64,000 nt of DNA. Source: Aminobacter sp039907765. GTDB taxonomy: Bacteria > Pseudomonadota > Alphaproteobacteria > Rhizobiales > Rhizobiaceae. Shown piece by piece: positions 52,527 through 61,777 of the stretch. The notes under the pieces are model-generated. The model searched no databases, was not told the DNA's origin, and worked only from the letters and a program-made list of their open reading frames with translations. Within the stretch, counting starts at the first letter, position 1, and each line of letters starts with the position of its first letter. The DNA lies in NCBI RefSeq assembly GCF_039907765.1, contig NZ_JARDJI010000007.1, positions 62,001 through 126,000 on the forward strand. Reading direction: 5' to 3'. Position numbers and translations under genes: made by a program.

Positions 52527-53201
52527 ATGAACGCTGATTTTTCCGAACTTCGCGTGAAGATGGTGGACGGCCAGGTCCGCACCACCGACGTCACCGACGC
52601 CCGCATCCTGTCGGCCATGCTGGAGGTGCCGCGCGAGGCGTTCGTCGACAACGGCCTGCGCCAACTCGCCTATATCGACGAGGACCTGCGCTACGCCTCG
52701 ACCGCCGACGGCGGCGAGCCGCGCTACCTGATGGAGGCGTCTCCCTTCGCCAAGCTCGCCCAGCTCGCCGAGGTGCAGGCGGGCGACTTCGTGCTCGATG
52801 TCGGCTGCGCTACCGGCTATTCGTCGGCGGTGCTGTCGCGGCTGGCCAGTTCGGTCGTCGCGCTCGAGGTCGACCCGGCGCTCGCCGCCAAGGCAACTTC
52901 GACGCTTGGCTCGCTCGGCTACGACAATGTCGTCGTCGTTTCCGGCCCGCTCCAGGACGGCTATCCGTCGGAGGCTCCCTACGACGTCATCTTCGTCGGC
53001 GGCAGCGCCGAGCAGGTGCCCGATGCGCTCCTGTCCCAGCTCAAGGAGGGCGGCCGCCTCGTCGTGGTCGAGGGGCATGGCAACGCCGGCGTGGCGCGCC
53101 TGTTCGTCAAGGCGGCCGGCACGGTGACGGCCCGCCAGGCCTTCAATGCGGCAGTTAAGCCACTGCCGGGCTTCAATCGTACACGCGAATTTGAGTTCTG
53201 A
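52527..53201 (+). CDS. pcm: protein-L-isoaspartate O-methyltransferase
   Basis: A 224-residue PIMT-family methyltransferase. Distinctive parts are RKMVDGQVRTTDVTDARIL-like opening, FAKLAQLAEVQAGDFVLDVGCATGYSSAVLSRL (motif I) and PYDVIFVGGSAEQVPDAL, LKEGGRLVVV. The family is part of a common alphaproteobacterial order pcm-tolC-popZ-valS, seen here, which marks the return to core genome after the island. Some members of this short rhizobial type may not act on isoaspartate. Confidence 0.9.
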   Translation: MNADFSELRVKMVDGQVRTTDVTDARILSAMLEVPREAFVDNGLRQLAYIDEDLRYASTADGGEPRYLMEASPFAKLAQLAEVQAGDFVLDVGCATGYSSAVLSRLASSVVALEVDPALAAKATSTLGSLGYDNVVVVSGPLQDGYPSEAPYDVIFVGGSAEQVPDALLSQLKEGGRLVVVEGHGNAGVARLFVKAAGTVTARQAFNAAVKPLPGFNRTREFEF

Positions 53202-53368
53202 CCGGCTTTTTCTTGCGGTGCATGACGCGTCGTGATGATCTAAAGGCCGGACGGGTGTGCCTGATTCTTGACCTCTTTGGTTGGGATTAGGCGCGTTGAG
53301 TCGGTTTTCCGCGAAGGGCTTCAGTCAGCCTTCCGGCAGATCGCCGCAGAATGAATGAGGGACGCGTA

Positions 53369-54748
53369 GTGTCGTTATTCCGCAAGAGCTTGTTGGCCGT
53401 GGCCCTGGTTTCCGCCACGGCACTGTCACCGCTGTCGGCTTCGGCCGAAACAATCCTCGGCGCCTTGTCCAAGGCCTATCAGAACAATTCGCAGCTCAAT
53501 TCGGCGCGTGCCGGCGTGCGCGTCACCGACGAGAACGTCGCCATCGCCAAGTCGGGCTGGCGGCCGACGGTGACCGGCTCGGCCGGCATCGACTATCAGA
53601 CCACCAGGCGCAACGCCACGACGAACCTGACGACGGGGTCGTTCGGCGTCGAGATCCGCCAGTCGCTGTTCGACGGTTTCCAGACCAAGAACAACGTCGC
53701 CGCGGCCGAGGCGCGCGTGCGGGCCTCGAACGAAAGCCTGCGCAACACCGAGCAGAACATCCTGTTCAACGCGGCGAGCGCCTACATGGACGTGATCCGC
53801 GACCGCCAGGTGGCCGCGCTGACCGAGCGCAACCTGCAGTTCCTGACCGAGCAGGCGCGCGCCGCGCGCTCCCGCTTCGACGTGGGCGAGGGGACCCGCA
53901 CCGACGTGGCCCAGGCCGACGCCTCGCGTTCGGCCGCGCTGGCGCAGCTGAGCGCGGCGCGGGCGCAGGCGCTGTCGAGCGCCGCCATCTACCGCCAGAT
54001 CGTCGGCGACGAGCCGAAGAACCTGAAGGCGGCCTCTCCGCTCGGCAAGCTCCTGCCAAAGAGCCTCGATTCCGCCGGTGCGCTGGCGGCTGAAGCGCAC
54101 CCGGCGATCCTTGCCACCGAATACCTGGTCGACGCGGCAGGCTTCTCGGTGAAGTCGGCGGAGGGAGCCCTGCTGCCGCAGGTGTCGGCTTCGGCGGGCG
54201 TGTCTCAGATCTATCGTGACAGCGCCCCGAACAGCGCATCCTCGCCGGACGGCTGGTCGACCTCGGCCAGCATCGGCGCGACACTGACGGTGCCGATCTA
54301 CCAGGGCGGCCGCGCTTCGGCGCAGGTGCGCCAGTCGAAGGAATCGCTCGGCCAGGCCCGCATCGAGGTCGACGTCAGCCGCGACCAGGTGCGCGCGGCC
54401 GTCACCTCCGCCTGGACGCAGTACACTGCGGCGCGCGAGAGCGTGTCGGCGAACCGCGAGCTGGTGTCGGCGGCGCAGCTGGCGCTCAACGGCGTCATCG
54501 AGGAGCGCAATGTCGGCCAGCGCACGACGCTCGACGTGCTCAATGCCCAGGCCGACGTCATCAGCGCGCAGATCAACCTGGCGACGTCGGAGCGCGACGT
54601 GGTGGTGGCGAGCTACGCCATCCTTTCGGCCACGGGGCGCCTGTCGGTCGAAAGGCTCGGCCTGCAGGTGGCCAAGTACGATCCGAAGGAGCACTACAAC
54701 GCCGTCAAGGACAAGTGGATCGGTCTGAGGACCCCCGACGGCCGCTGA
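53369..54748 (+). CDS. tolC: TolC family outer-membrane efflux/secretion channel
   Basis: A 459-residue outer membrane factor with a signal peptide ending ASAE and two tandem OEP repeats of long helices (RNAEQNILFNAASAYMDVIRDRQVAALTERNLQFL-type; RVSANRELVSAAQLALNGVIEERNVGQRTTLDVLNAQADV). It would form the trimeric exit duct for RND pumps or type I secretion. The frame is open from an ATG at 53351, but GAGGGA sits 6 nt before the GTG at 53369, which I take as the start. A strong hairpin follows. Confidence 0.92.
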   Translation: MSLFRKSLLAVALVSATALSPLSASAETILGALSKAYQNNSQLNSARAGVRVTDENVAIAKSGWRPTVTGSAGIDYQTTRRNATTNLTTGSFGVEIRQSLFDGFQTKNNVAAAEARVRASNESLRNTEQNILFNAASAYMDVIRDRQVAALTERNLQFLTEQARAARSRFDVGEGTRTDVAQADASRSAALAQLSAARAQALSSAAIYRQIVGDEPKNLKAASPLGKLLPKSLDSAGALAAEAHPAILATEYLVDAAGFSVKSAEGALLPQVSASAGVSQIYRDSAPNSASSPDGWSTSASIGATLTVPIYQGGRASAQVRQSKESLGQARIEVDVSRDQVRAAVTSAWTQYTAARESVSANRELVSAAQLALNGVIEERNVGQRTTLDVLNAQADVISAQINLATSERDVVVASYAILSATGRLSVERLGLQVAKYDPKEHYNAVKDKWIGLRTPDGR

Positions 54749-54775
54749 TCCGCCGTCTCGGGCGGGGAGTTTCGA

Positions 54776-54808
54776 ACGGGTGCGCGCTCTGCTGGAGCGT
54801 GCACCCGT
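54776..54808 (+). terminator. terminator-like hairpin after tolC
   Basis: ACGGGTGC..GCGCTC pairs with GAGCGT..GCACCCGT, a stem of about 14 bp with a 5-nt loop, 28 bp after the stop. It is followed by CGTCGTTTCC, a weak T run. Confidence 0.65.
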
Positions 54809-54973
54809 CGTCGTTTCCGGCCTGAGGCAACGGATCGTTAATCTGTTGAAATCGCCGCGGCCGGCCGAAAGGGGATTCTCGAAGGGGAATCGGTGGGTTA
54901 CGCTGAAAGTCTGATTCGAAGCCCGTTCCGGCGGGCGGGAATGTAACCGGTCACAAAGGCGGCGGATGTGACG

Positions 54974-55684
54974 ATGGCCCAACCCAGCACTGTTCAACGC
55001 GAGCCCTCGATGGAGGAGATTCTCGCCTCCATCCGCAGGATCATCGAAGACAACGATACCGGAAAGCGTCCGTCGATCGACTTCGAGCAGGCGAAGCCGG
55101 AGCCGGAGGAGGTGCGCGGCGAGCGCAACGTCATCGAGGTCGAGGCCTTCAGGGCTGAACTCCAGGCTGCCAGGCCGACGCCGGAGGTGAAGGCGGAGGT
55201 TGCTCCGCCCGCCAAGGCCGCGATGCAGGATACCCGTGCCGGATGGCCGTCCGCCGAGCCGGTGAAGCCGGCGGCGACCGAAACCGCCGCACCCAGGATC
55301 GAGGCGGCAGTGCCGTCGCGACCGGTCGCGGCGAGCTGGTCGCCTTCGCCGACCCGGGCCGTCGAGCAGATGGAGCAGTTGGCCGGTCCCGCGCCTGTCG
55401 CCGCTGCCGCGCCGGCTCCGGCCAAGCTTGTCGAGCAACCGGCCGCTCCGGAGCAGACGGCTACGAAGCCGGCGCTGATTTCGGATGTGGCGGGACGCCA
55501 GGTTTCGGCCGCCTTCGGCGAGCTCAACGGTGCCTACGCCGCGCGCAGCCGCATGTCGTTCGACGAGATCGCGGCCGAGATGATGCGGCCGATGCTGCAG
55601 GACTGGCTCGACAACAACCTGCCCACGCTGGTGGAGAAGCTGGTGCGCGAGGAGATCGAGCGCATCGCGCGCGGCGCGCAGTGA
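54974..55684 (+). CDS. popZ: PopZ-like DUF2497 polar organising protein
   Basis: A 236-residue protein. The short conserved N-terminal helix REPSMEEILASIRRIIEDND is followed by a long disordered Pro/Ala/Glu-rich middle (about residues 35-165) and a C-terminal helical oligomerisation region (FDEIAAEMMRPMLQDWLDNNLPTLVEKLVREEIERIARG). This is the architecture of PopZ, which forms polar hubs anchoring chromosome origins. The ATG at 54974 begins the typical MAQPS opening; a GTG two codons earlier is possible. Confidence 0.85.
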   Translation: MAQPSTVQREPSMEEILASIRRIIEDNDTGKRPSIDFEQAKPEPEEVRGERNVIEVEAFRAELQAARPTPEVKAEVAPPAKAAMQDTRAGWPSAEPVKPAATETAAPRIEAAVPSRPVAASWSPSPTRAVEQMEQLAGPAPVAAAAPAPAKLVEQPAAPEQTATKPALISDVAGRQVSAAFGELNGAYAARSRMSFDEIAAEMMRPMLQDWLDNNLPTLVEKLVREEIERIARGAQ

Positions 55685-55704
55685 TTTTTCGGGCACAGAC
55701 CATG

Positions 55705-55730
55705 AAAGCGCCGCCTTCGGGCGGCGTTTT
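55705..55730 (+). terminator. intrinsic terminator after popZ
   Basis: CGCCGCC and GGCGGCG pair around a TTCG tetraloop, followed by TTTT, 20 bp after the popZ stop. Confidence 0.85.
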
Positions 55731-55823
55731 CGTTTCAGCACCATGCCTGTGGCGCAGTTGACTTGACCGCACCCATCCGGTTTACACCGGACAGAAAATC
55801 CGGACCGAACGGAACAAATTCCG

Positions 55824-58607
55824 ATGCTTGAGAAGACCTACGACGCCAAGACCGTCGAACCGAAGATCGCAAAGACGTGGGAAGAAGTGGACGCCTTCAG
55901 GGCGGGCGCCGGCGCCGCCGAAGGCGCCGAGCCGTTCACCATCGTGATCCCGCCGCCCAACGTCACCGGCTCGTTGCACATGGGGCATGCGCTAAACAAT
56001 ACGTTGCAGGACATCCTCGTCCGCTTCGAGCGCATGCGCGGCAAGAACGTGCTCTGGCAGCCCGGCATGGACCATGCCGGCATCGCCACGCAGATGGTCG
56101 TCGAACGCAAGCTGATGGAAAAGCAGATCCATCGCCGCGACCTGACGCGTGAGCAGTTCGTCGACAAGGTGTGGGAGTGGAAGGCCGAATCCGGCGGCAT
56201 GATCTTCAATCAGCTGAAGCGTCTGGGCGCCTCCTGCGACTGGTCGCGCGAGCGCTTCACCATGGATGAGGGCCTGTCCAAGGCCGTCATCGAGGTCTTC
56301 GTCACGCTCCACAAGCAGGGCCTGATCTACAAGGACAAGCGCCTTGTGAACTGGGACCCCAAGCTTCTGACCGCGATCTCCGACCTCGAGGTCGAGCAGC
56401 ACGAGGTCAACGGCAACCTCTGGCATTTCCGCTATCCGGTCGAGGGCGAGGTCTACGATCCCGAGAACCCCAATACCTACATCACGGTTGCGACCACGCG
56501 CCCCGAGACGATGCTGGGCGACAGTGGCGTCGCCGTGCATCCCGAAGACGAACGCTACGCTGCCCTGGTCGGCAAGAACGTCGTCCTGCCGATCGTCGGC
56601 CGCAAGATCCGCGTCGTCGCCGACGAATATTCCGATCCCGAAAAGGGCACGGGCGCGGTGAAGATCACCCCGGCCCACGACTTCAACGACTTCGAAGTCG
56701 GCAAGCGCCACAACCTGGCGCAGATCAACGTGCTGACCGTCGAGGCCAGGATCAACATCGTCGACAACGAGGATTTCCTCGCCGGCGCCGACCGCACCGA
56801 ATTGCGCGAGGGCGTCTGGGCGCAGCTGCAGGGCCTGGATCGCTTCGAGGCGCGCAAGCTGGTCGTCAGCCTCATGGAGGAGGGCGGGTTCCTCGACAAG
56901 ATCGAGCCGCACAAGCACATGGTGCCGCATGGCGACCGCGGCGGCGTGCCGATCGAGCCCTTCCTCACCGACCAGTGGTACGTCAACGCCGCCGAGATGG
57001 CGAAGCCGGCGATCAAGAGCGTGCGCGAAGGGCGCACGAACTTCGTGCCCAAGAACTGGGAGAAGACCTATTTCGACTGGATGGAGAACATCCAGCCCTG
57101 GTGCGTGTCGCGCCAGCTGTGGTGGGGGCATCAGATCCCGGCCTGGTATGGTCCCGACGGTCAGGTCTTCGTCGAGCGCACCGAGGAAGAGGCGCTGGAT
57201 GTCGCCGTCCAGCACTATCTCGCGCTCGAGGGCCCGTGGAAGGCCTGGGTCGAGGAGCAGCTCGAGAATTTCGAGCCGGGCAGGATCCTGACCCGCGACG
57301 AGGACGTGCTCGATACCTGGTTCTCGTCGGCGCTGTGGCCGTTCTCGACGCTCGGCTGGCCCGACAAGACGCCGGAGCTCGACACCTATTACCAGACCGA
57401 CGTGCTGGTGACCGGCTTCGACATCATCTTCTTCTGGGTCGCCCGCATGATGATGATGGGCCTGCACTTCATGGAGGAGGAGCCGTTCCATACGGTCTAC
57501 GTGCATGCGCTGGTCCGCGACAAGAACGGCCAGAAGATGTCGAAGTCGAAGGGCAACGTCATCGACCCGCTCGAACTGATCGACGAATACGGTGCCGACG
57601 CGCTGCGCTTCACGCTCGCCATCATGGCGGCGCAGGGCCGCGACGTGAAGCTCGACCCGGCGCGCATCGCCGGCTACCGCAACTTCGGCACCAAGCTGTG
57701 GAATGCCACGCGCTTCGCCGAGATGAACGGGGTCAAGCGCAACGACGACTTCTGGCTCAACGATGCCAAGCTGACCGTCAACCGCTGGATCCTGACCGAA
57801 CTCACCCGCGCCTCGCGTGAGGTCACCGATACGATCGCCACCTACCGCTTCAACGAGGCGGCAGGCGCCGCCTACCGCTTCGTCTGGAACACCTTCTGCG
57901 ACTGGTATCTGGAGCTGCTGAAGCCGATCTTCATGGGCGAGGACGAGGCCGCCAAGGCCGAGACCCAGGCGGTCGCCGCCTTCGTGCTCGACGAGGTCTA
58001 CAAGCTGCTGCATCCGATGATGCCGTTCATGACGGAAGAGCTCTGGGCGCATACGGCGGGCGAGGGCAAGGAGCGGCCGTCGCTGCTGTGCCATGCCGCC
58101 TGGCCGTCGCCCGACTTCGAGGACGCCGAGGCCGCGGCCGAGATCAACTGGCTGGTCGACCTCGTTTCCGGCATCCGCTCGGTGCGCTCGGAGATGAACG
58201 TGCCGGTGGCGGCGATAGCCCCGCTGGTCTTCGTCGGCGCCAATGCCGGGACGCTGGAGCGCCTGAAGCGGCATCAGTCGGCGATCGCCCGGCTGGCGCG
58301 CGTCGGCGAGATCACCCAGGCGGACGCCGCACCCAGGGGATCGGCCCAGATCGTCGCCGGCGAGGCCACGGCCTGCCTGCCGCTCGGTACGCTGATCGAC
58401 CTGACAGCCGAGGCGGCGCGCCTGCAGAAGGAACTCGCCAAGACGACCGAGGAGATCGCCCGGCTGCACAAGAAGCTGTCGAACGAGAAATTCGTGGCCG
58501 GCGCCCCGGAGGAGATCGTCGCCGCCGAGCGCGAGAAGCTGGAGGACTACCGGCTGACCCAGCAGAAGCTCGACGCGGCACTCGCCCGGGTGCGCGAAGC
58601 CAGCTGA
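55824..58607 (+). CDS. valS: valyl-tRNA synthetase
   Basis: A 927-residue class Ia aminoacyl-tRNA synthetase. HIGH motif as HMGHALNNT in PPPNVTGSLHMGHALN, the editing domain in the middle (TTRPETMLGD), KMSKS in DKNGQKMSKSKGNVIDP, anticodon domain and a C-terminal coiled coil (LQKELAKTTEEIARLHKKLSNEKF). The length is normal and no domain is missing. Confidence 0.98.
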   Translation: MLEKTYDAKTVEPKIAKTWEEVDAFRAGAGAAEGAEPFTIVIPPPNVTGSLHMGHALNNTLQDILVRFERMRGKNVLWQPGMDHAGIATQMVVERKLMEKQIHRRDLTREQFVDKVWEWKAESGGMIFNQLKRLGASCDWSRERFTMDEGLSKAVIEVFVTLHKQGLIYKDKRLVNWDPKLLTAISDLEVEQHEVNGNLWHFRYPVEGEVYDPENPNTYITVATTRPETMLGDSGVAVHPEDERYAALVGKNVVLPIVGRKIRVVADEYSDPEKGTGAVKITPAHDFNDFEVGKRHNLAQINVLTVEARINIVDNEDFLAGADRTELREGVWAQLQGLDRFEARKLVVSLMEEGGFLDKIEPHKHMVPHGDRGGVPIEPFLTDQWYVNAAEMAKPAIKSVREGRTNFVPKNWEKTYFDWMENIQPWCVSRQLWWGHQIPAWYGPDGQVFVERTEEEALDVAVQHYLALEGPWKAWVEEQLENFEPGRILTRDEDVLDTWFSSALWPFSTLGWPDKTPELDTYYQTDVLVTGFDIIFFWVARMMMMGLHFMEEEPFHTVYVHALVRDKNGQKMSKSKGNVIDPLELIDEYGADALRFTLAIMAAQGRDVKLDPARIAGYRNFGTKLWNATRFAEMNGVKRNDDFWLNDAKLTVNRWILTELTRASREVTDTIATYRFNEAAGAAYRFVWNTFCDWYLELLKPIFMGEDEAAKAETQAVAAFVLDEVYKLLHPMMPFMTEELWAHTAGEGKERPSLLCHAAWPSPDFEDAEAAAEINWLVDLVSGIRSVRSEMNVPVAAIAPLVFVGANAGTLERLKRHQSAIARLARVGEITQADAAPRGSAQIVAGEATACLPLGTLIDLTAEAARLQKELAKTTEEIARLHKKLSNEKFVAGAPEEIVAAEREKLEDYRLTQQKLDAALARVREAS

Positions 58608-58621
58608 CGATTCGACGTGGT

Positions 58622-58652
58622 GGCCTGCTGCAGCCTCAGGCTGCGGCAGGCC
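58622..58652 (+). terminator. long hairpin after valS
   Basis: A 14-bp stem with one G-U pair (GGCCTGCTGCAGCC with GGCTGCGGCAGGCC) and a TCA loop, 14 bp after the valS stop. No T run follows. Confidence 0.6.
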
Positions 58653-58971
58653 GGCGGCTGCCAGCAAAAGCGGCATGCCGCAGCGGAATTGTGGTCGCTG
58701 TAACCATTTTCCGCCCGATTGTTGCCATAATGTAACAGCCGGCCGAAATACCCCGAAAATCGCGATTTCCGGAAGAACGCGGGCGGAAATTCCTGGAATT
58801 TCTTGCCCGACCAAATGCGGAATCGTCGAAATTGACGTTTCCGTAAGAGGAAAGCTTGGCGCGTCGGCGGGCGCGCAGGTCCGGCCTGTCGGCGTTGGTA
58901 AAAAATCAAGGTTGCCCGACGACAATGAAGCCGTTCAATTCGGCTCACGAGCTTTTCGGGAGAGGACAACC
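58653..58971. promoter_or_regulatory. fadL upstream region with three consecutive dyads
   Basis: No gene. Three symmetric sites lie in a row: AAATCGCGATTT (58757-58768, perfect palindrome), GAAATTCC-T-GGAATTTC (58786-58802) and an imperfect dyad at 58818-58843 whose 10-bp arms (CGGAATCGTC and GACGTTTCCG) match at 9 of 10 positions. They lie 130-215 bp before the fadL start and could be operators for its control. Confidence 0.5.
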
Positions 58972-60141
58972 ATGACCAACCTTCGTCTCAAGGCGCTGCT
59001 GGGGGCAACGGCGCTGACGATGCTTGCCGCGGGCGCGGCGCAGGCCGGCGGCTTTTCGCGCGGCACGGCCGATACGGACATTCTCTTCGAGGAAGGGAAC
59101 TTCAACCTGCGGACGGGCGTGACGATCGTCAACCCGAGCCGCAAATACACGTCGAATCCATCGGCTCCCCATCTGGTGGGAACTGACCCATTCGAAACCT
59201 ACGTCATCCCGTCGGCCGCGGTGAAGTTCAAGATATTCGACAATCTCAACTGCGCGGGCACCTACACCCAGCCGTTCGGCGGTTCCGGCGCCTGGGAGTT
59301 TCCCGGCACGTTGACGGGCAAGGTGAAGGAGGAGTTCGTCGTCAACGAATTTGGCGCGACCTGCGGCGTCAACTTCGACATGGGCAAGGGACGCCTTTGG
59401 GTCCTGGGCGGCGTGTTTGCCGAGAATTTCGACTATGAGCGGGCGAATGTGACGCTTCTTGGCCCGATCGACCTGACCCTCAACGGAACCGACGTCGGGT
59501 ATCGTGTGGGACTGGCCTACGACATCACCGAGATCGCATTGCGCGCCCAGGTCATGTATCGGTCAGGTACATCCTATGGTGCTGACGGTACGCTGACAGG
59601 CCCTGCTGGCGTTTTGGCGCCCGCGCTGCCTATTCCCCCCGCCACTCAAATCTCTGTCCCTGTTCTTGGCATTGGCGAGGTTCCGCAAAGTGTCGAAATG
59701 AAGCTGCAGTCCGGCATCGCACCCGGCTGGCTGGCTTACGGCTCCGTCAAATGGACTGACTGGAGCGTCAACAAGACCCTGGACGTCGTTCGCACGAACG
59801 GCGCCATCATCAGCCGCAACGAATATTACTGGAAGGATGGCTGGACTGTCACCGGCGGCGTGGCGCATTCGTTCACGGACCGCATAGCGGGCACCGTCAG
59901 CCTGACCTGGGATCGTGGCGTTGGAACGGGCTACGACCATTCCAGCGATACTTACACGCTCGGCGTCGGCGGGTCGTTCAAGGACCAGTGGGGCGGCGAA
60001 CTGCGGGCTGGCGTGGGCCTGTCGTACCTGACGTCCGCCGAGGAAACCAAGTATCCGAGCCCGTACAATCCAGCCCTCAACTCGGCTGTCGACAGCGGCT
60101 GGGCGACGGCGGTCACCGCCTCCTACAAGGTCAAGTGGTAA
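58972..60141 (+). CDS. FadL/OmpP1 family outer membrane transport protein
   Basis: A 389-residue beta-barrel protein. The signal peptide (ALTMLAAGAAQAGG) is followed by the FadL-type N-terminal hatch GGFSRGTADTDILFEEG, and amphipathic beta strands run to the C-terminal aromatic residue (ASYKVKW). It should admit hydrophobic substrates such as long-chain fatty acids across the outer membrane. GGGAGAGGA precedes the ATG at 58972. The frame is open upstream without family sequence. It ends at a strong terminator. Confidence 0.88.
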   Translation: MTNLRLKALLGATALTMLAAGAAQAGGFSRGTADTDILFEEGNFNLRTGVTIVNPSRKYTSNPSAPHLVGTDPFETYVIPSAAVKFKIFDNLNCAGTYTQPFGGSGAWEFPGTLTGKVKEEFVVNEFGATCGVNFDMGKGRLWVLGGVFAENFDYERANVTLLGPIDLTLNGTDVGYRVGLAYDITEIALRAQVMYRSGTSYGADGTLTGPAGVLAPALPIPPATQISVPVLGIGEVPQSVEMKLQSGIAPGWLAYGSVKWTDWSVNKTLDVVRTNGAIISRNEYYWKDGWTVTGGVAHSFTDRIAGTVSLTWDRGVGTGYDHSSDTYTLGVGGSFKDQWGGELRAGVGLSYLTSAEETKYPSPYNPALNSAVDSGWATAVTASYKVKW

Positions 60142-60160
60142 CCACCAGCGCTTCCGCACA

Positions 60161-60188
60161 AAGCCGGGCCTCGCGCCCGGCTTTTTTT
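60161..60188 (+). terminator. intrinsic terminator of fadL
   Basis: AGCCGGGC and GCCCGGCT form a perfect 8-bp stem with a 5-nt loop followed by seven T's, 20 bp after the stop codon. Confidence 0.92.
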
Positions 60189-60833
60189 GTTGCCCGCCGG
60201 CCGTTTGCGCTTCGGAAACCATGTGTGGCTCGCGCGCCACGGAATGTGACGATTCCGCAACACTTTTTCTCCATGCTTTCGGCTATGCGGCTGGGGAGGG
60301 CAATTGCCCATTTCCCGCCATAAACCCGGCGCACCCCGGAGAGGTCTTCGGACCGCGACGGGATCGTGGTTGGGACGCCGAGCAGAGCCGCAATGGTGCG
60401 GCAGGGACGAAAATGGACGCCAGGGCGATCTCCATGGCCAAGCAGTCGGTCAGCCACCTCGCGGTGGTGCGGCTGCCGTCGCGTCGGCTTTCCTGCCGCC
60501 TGCCGTCGCCAATCTGGCGCGGTCCCGCATCCGGTCTGCTGCCGCAGGATACCCGGCTGGACCGGCTTCGCCCGCATGGCCAGGCCCGCGCCGTACATGG
60601 CCGTACTTTGGCCGAAAATTCAGGGCATCTTCGTTCGGGTGACGTCTCGGACCGCGCGCGCCCCGGCGCAGCAATGCGATCCGGGGCCGAGCTTGCGGAG
60701 AGGGCGAGTGACTGGAAGCCGTTTTCTGCCGGCCGCGGGCCGGAGGGAACGGCGTGGAATTGTGCCCAATCCGTCGCGGCGATCCGCAACGGTGCGGTGG
60801 CCCACCTCGGTGGGGTGAAAGAAATGCACGGCC
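60189..60833. other. 645-bp region upstream of exoR without a recognised gene
   Basis: Long frames are open on both strands (for example 60221-60847 plus and 60283-60789 minus), but their translations are Arg/Pro-rich and look like GC-driven shadows. Nothing resembles a known protein or RNA. The region is unusually long for this window and presumably carries the exoR promoter and possibly an unannotated RNA. Confidence 0.45.
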
Positions 60834-61652
60834 ATGCGGGTCTCTGAGTTGGTTAGGATATCTGCGTATTCTGCGCTCGTCGCCGCCGCCCTTCTCGGCG
60901 CGGCCGGCAATGCGCTGGCCTTCGACGACAAGGTCTTCGACGACAAGACCGGAGTGAAGCCGCAGTCCAACCCGTGGGCCGTGTTCCAGTTCGGCTATTC
61001 CGCCTACAAGAACGGCCACAAGGACCAGGCGGTCGAGGCCTATCGCTACGCCGCCGAGAACGGCCAGATCGGCGCCACCTGGAAGCTCGCGCGCATGTAT
61101 GCCGAGGGCGACGGCGTCGCCCAGGACGACTACGAGGCCTTCAAGTTCTTTAGCGAGATCGCCGAGCAGGATGTCGAACCCGGCTCCCCTGAGGAGAGCT
61201 ATGTCTCCGACGCGCTGGTGGCGCTCGGCGGCTACATGAAGGCGGGCATTCCCGGCAGCCCGGTGGCCGCCGACCCCGTCGCGGCGCAGGAATACTACAT
61301 GCGCGCCGCTGCCAACTACCGTAATCCGAACGCCCAGTTCGAGATGGGCAAGATGTTCCTGAACGGGGATGGCGGCGTCAAGGCGTCCGTCCGGCAGGCC
61401 GGGCGGTGGCTGCAGCTGGCTGCCGAAAAGGGCCATGCCGGCGCCCAGGCGACGCTCGGCAACCTGCTCTTCCAGAGCGGCAAGGTGGTGCGCGGCCTCG
61501 CCATGATGACGGCCGCGCTGGAGCGTGCGACCCCTGTCGACCAGCCCTGGATCAGGGGCATGCAGGAGGAGGCCTTCGCGCTCGCCGACGAGTCCGACCG
61601 CCGCACGGCGATCTCGCTCGCAGAGGACATCCTCAAGAAGGGCAACCAGTAG
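60834..61652 (+). CDS. exoR: ExoR, periplasmic regulator of exopolysaccharide and motility
   Basis: A 272-residue Sel1-repeat protein. The signal peptide (SALVAAALLGAAGNALA) is followed by FDDKVFDDKTGVKPQSNPWAVFQFGYSAYKNG, split by position, the familiar ExoR opening. Sel1-like repeats follow (GATWKLARMYAEGDGVAQDDYEAFKFF; NAQFEMGKMFLNGDG; GAQATLGNLLFQSG). In Sinorhizobium ExoR binds and inhibits the ExoS sensor kinase of the ExoS-ChvI system and so controls succinoglycan, flagella and symbiosis. exoS and chvI are not in this window. Confidence 0.92.
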   Translation: MRVSELVRISAYSALVAAALLGAAGNALAFDDKVFDDKTGVKPQSNPWAVFQFGYSAYKNGHKDQAVEAYRYAAENGQIGATWKLARMYAEGDGVAQDDYEAFKFFSEIAEQDVEPGSPEESYVSDALVALGGYMKAGIPGSPVAADPVAAQEYYMRAAANYRNPNAQFEMGKMFLNGDGGVKASVRQAGRWLQLAAEKGHAGAQATLGNLLFQSGKVVRGLAMMTAALERATPVDQPWIRGMQEEAFALADESDRRTAISLAEDILKKGNQ

Positions 61653-61777
61653 GCGCCTCATCGAGGCCGGCTTGCAGCCGGCCCCGGCGGGGCGCAAGGC
61701 CTGCGCGCCGGCGCCGACTTCCAGACGATCGATTCGGTTCGAAATGGCTCGCCCCGCAGGCGAGCCAGGTGGTCGTC

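Noticed and set aside
60221..60847. 208-codon plus-strand frame upstream of exoR
   Set aside because: Overlaps the exoR start, is Arg-rich, with equally long frames on the other strand; no motif.
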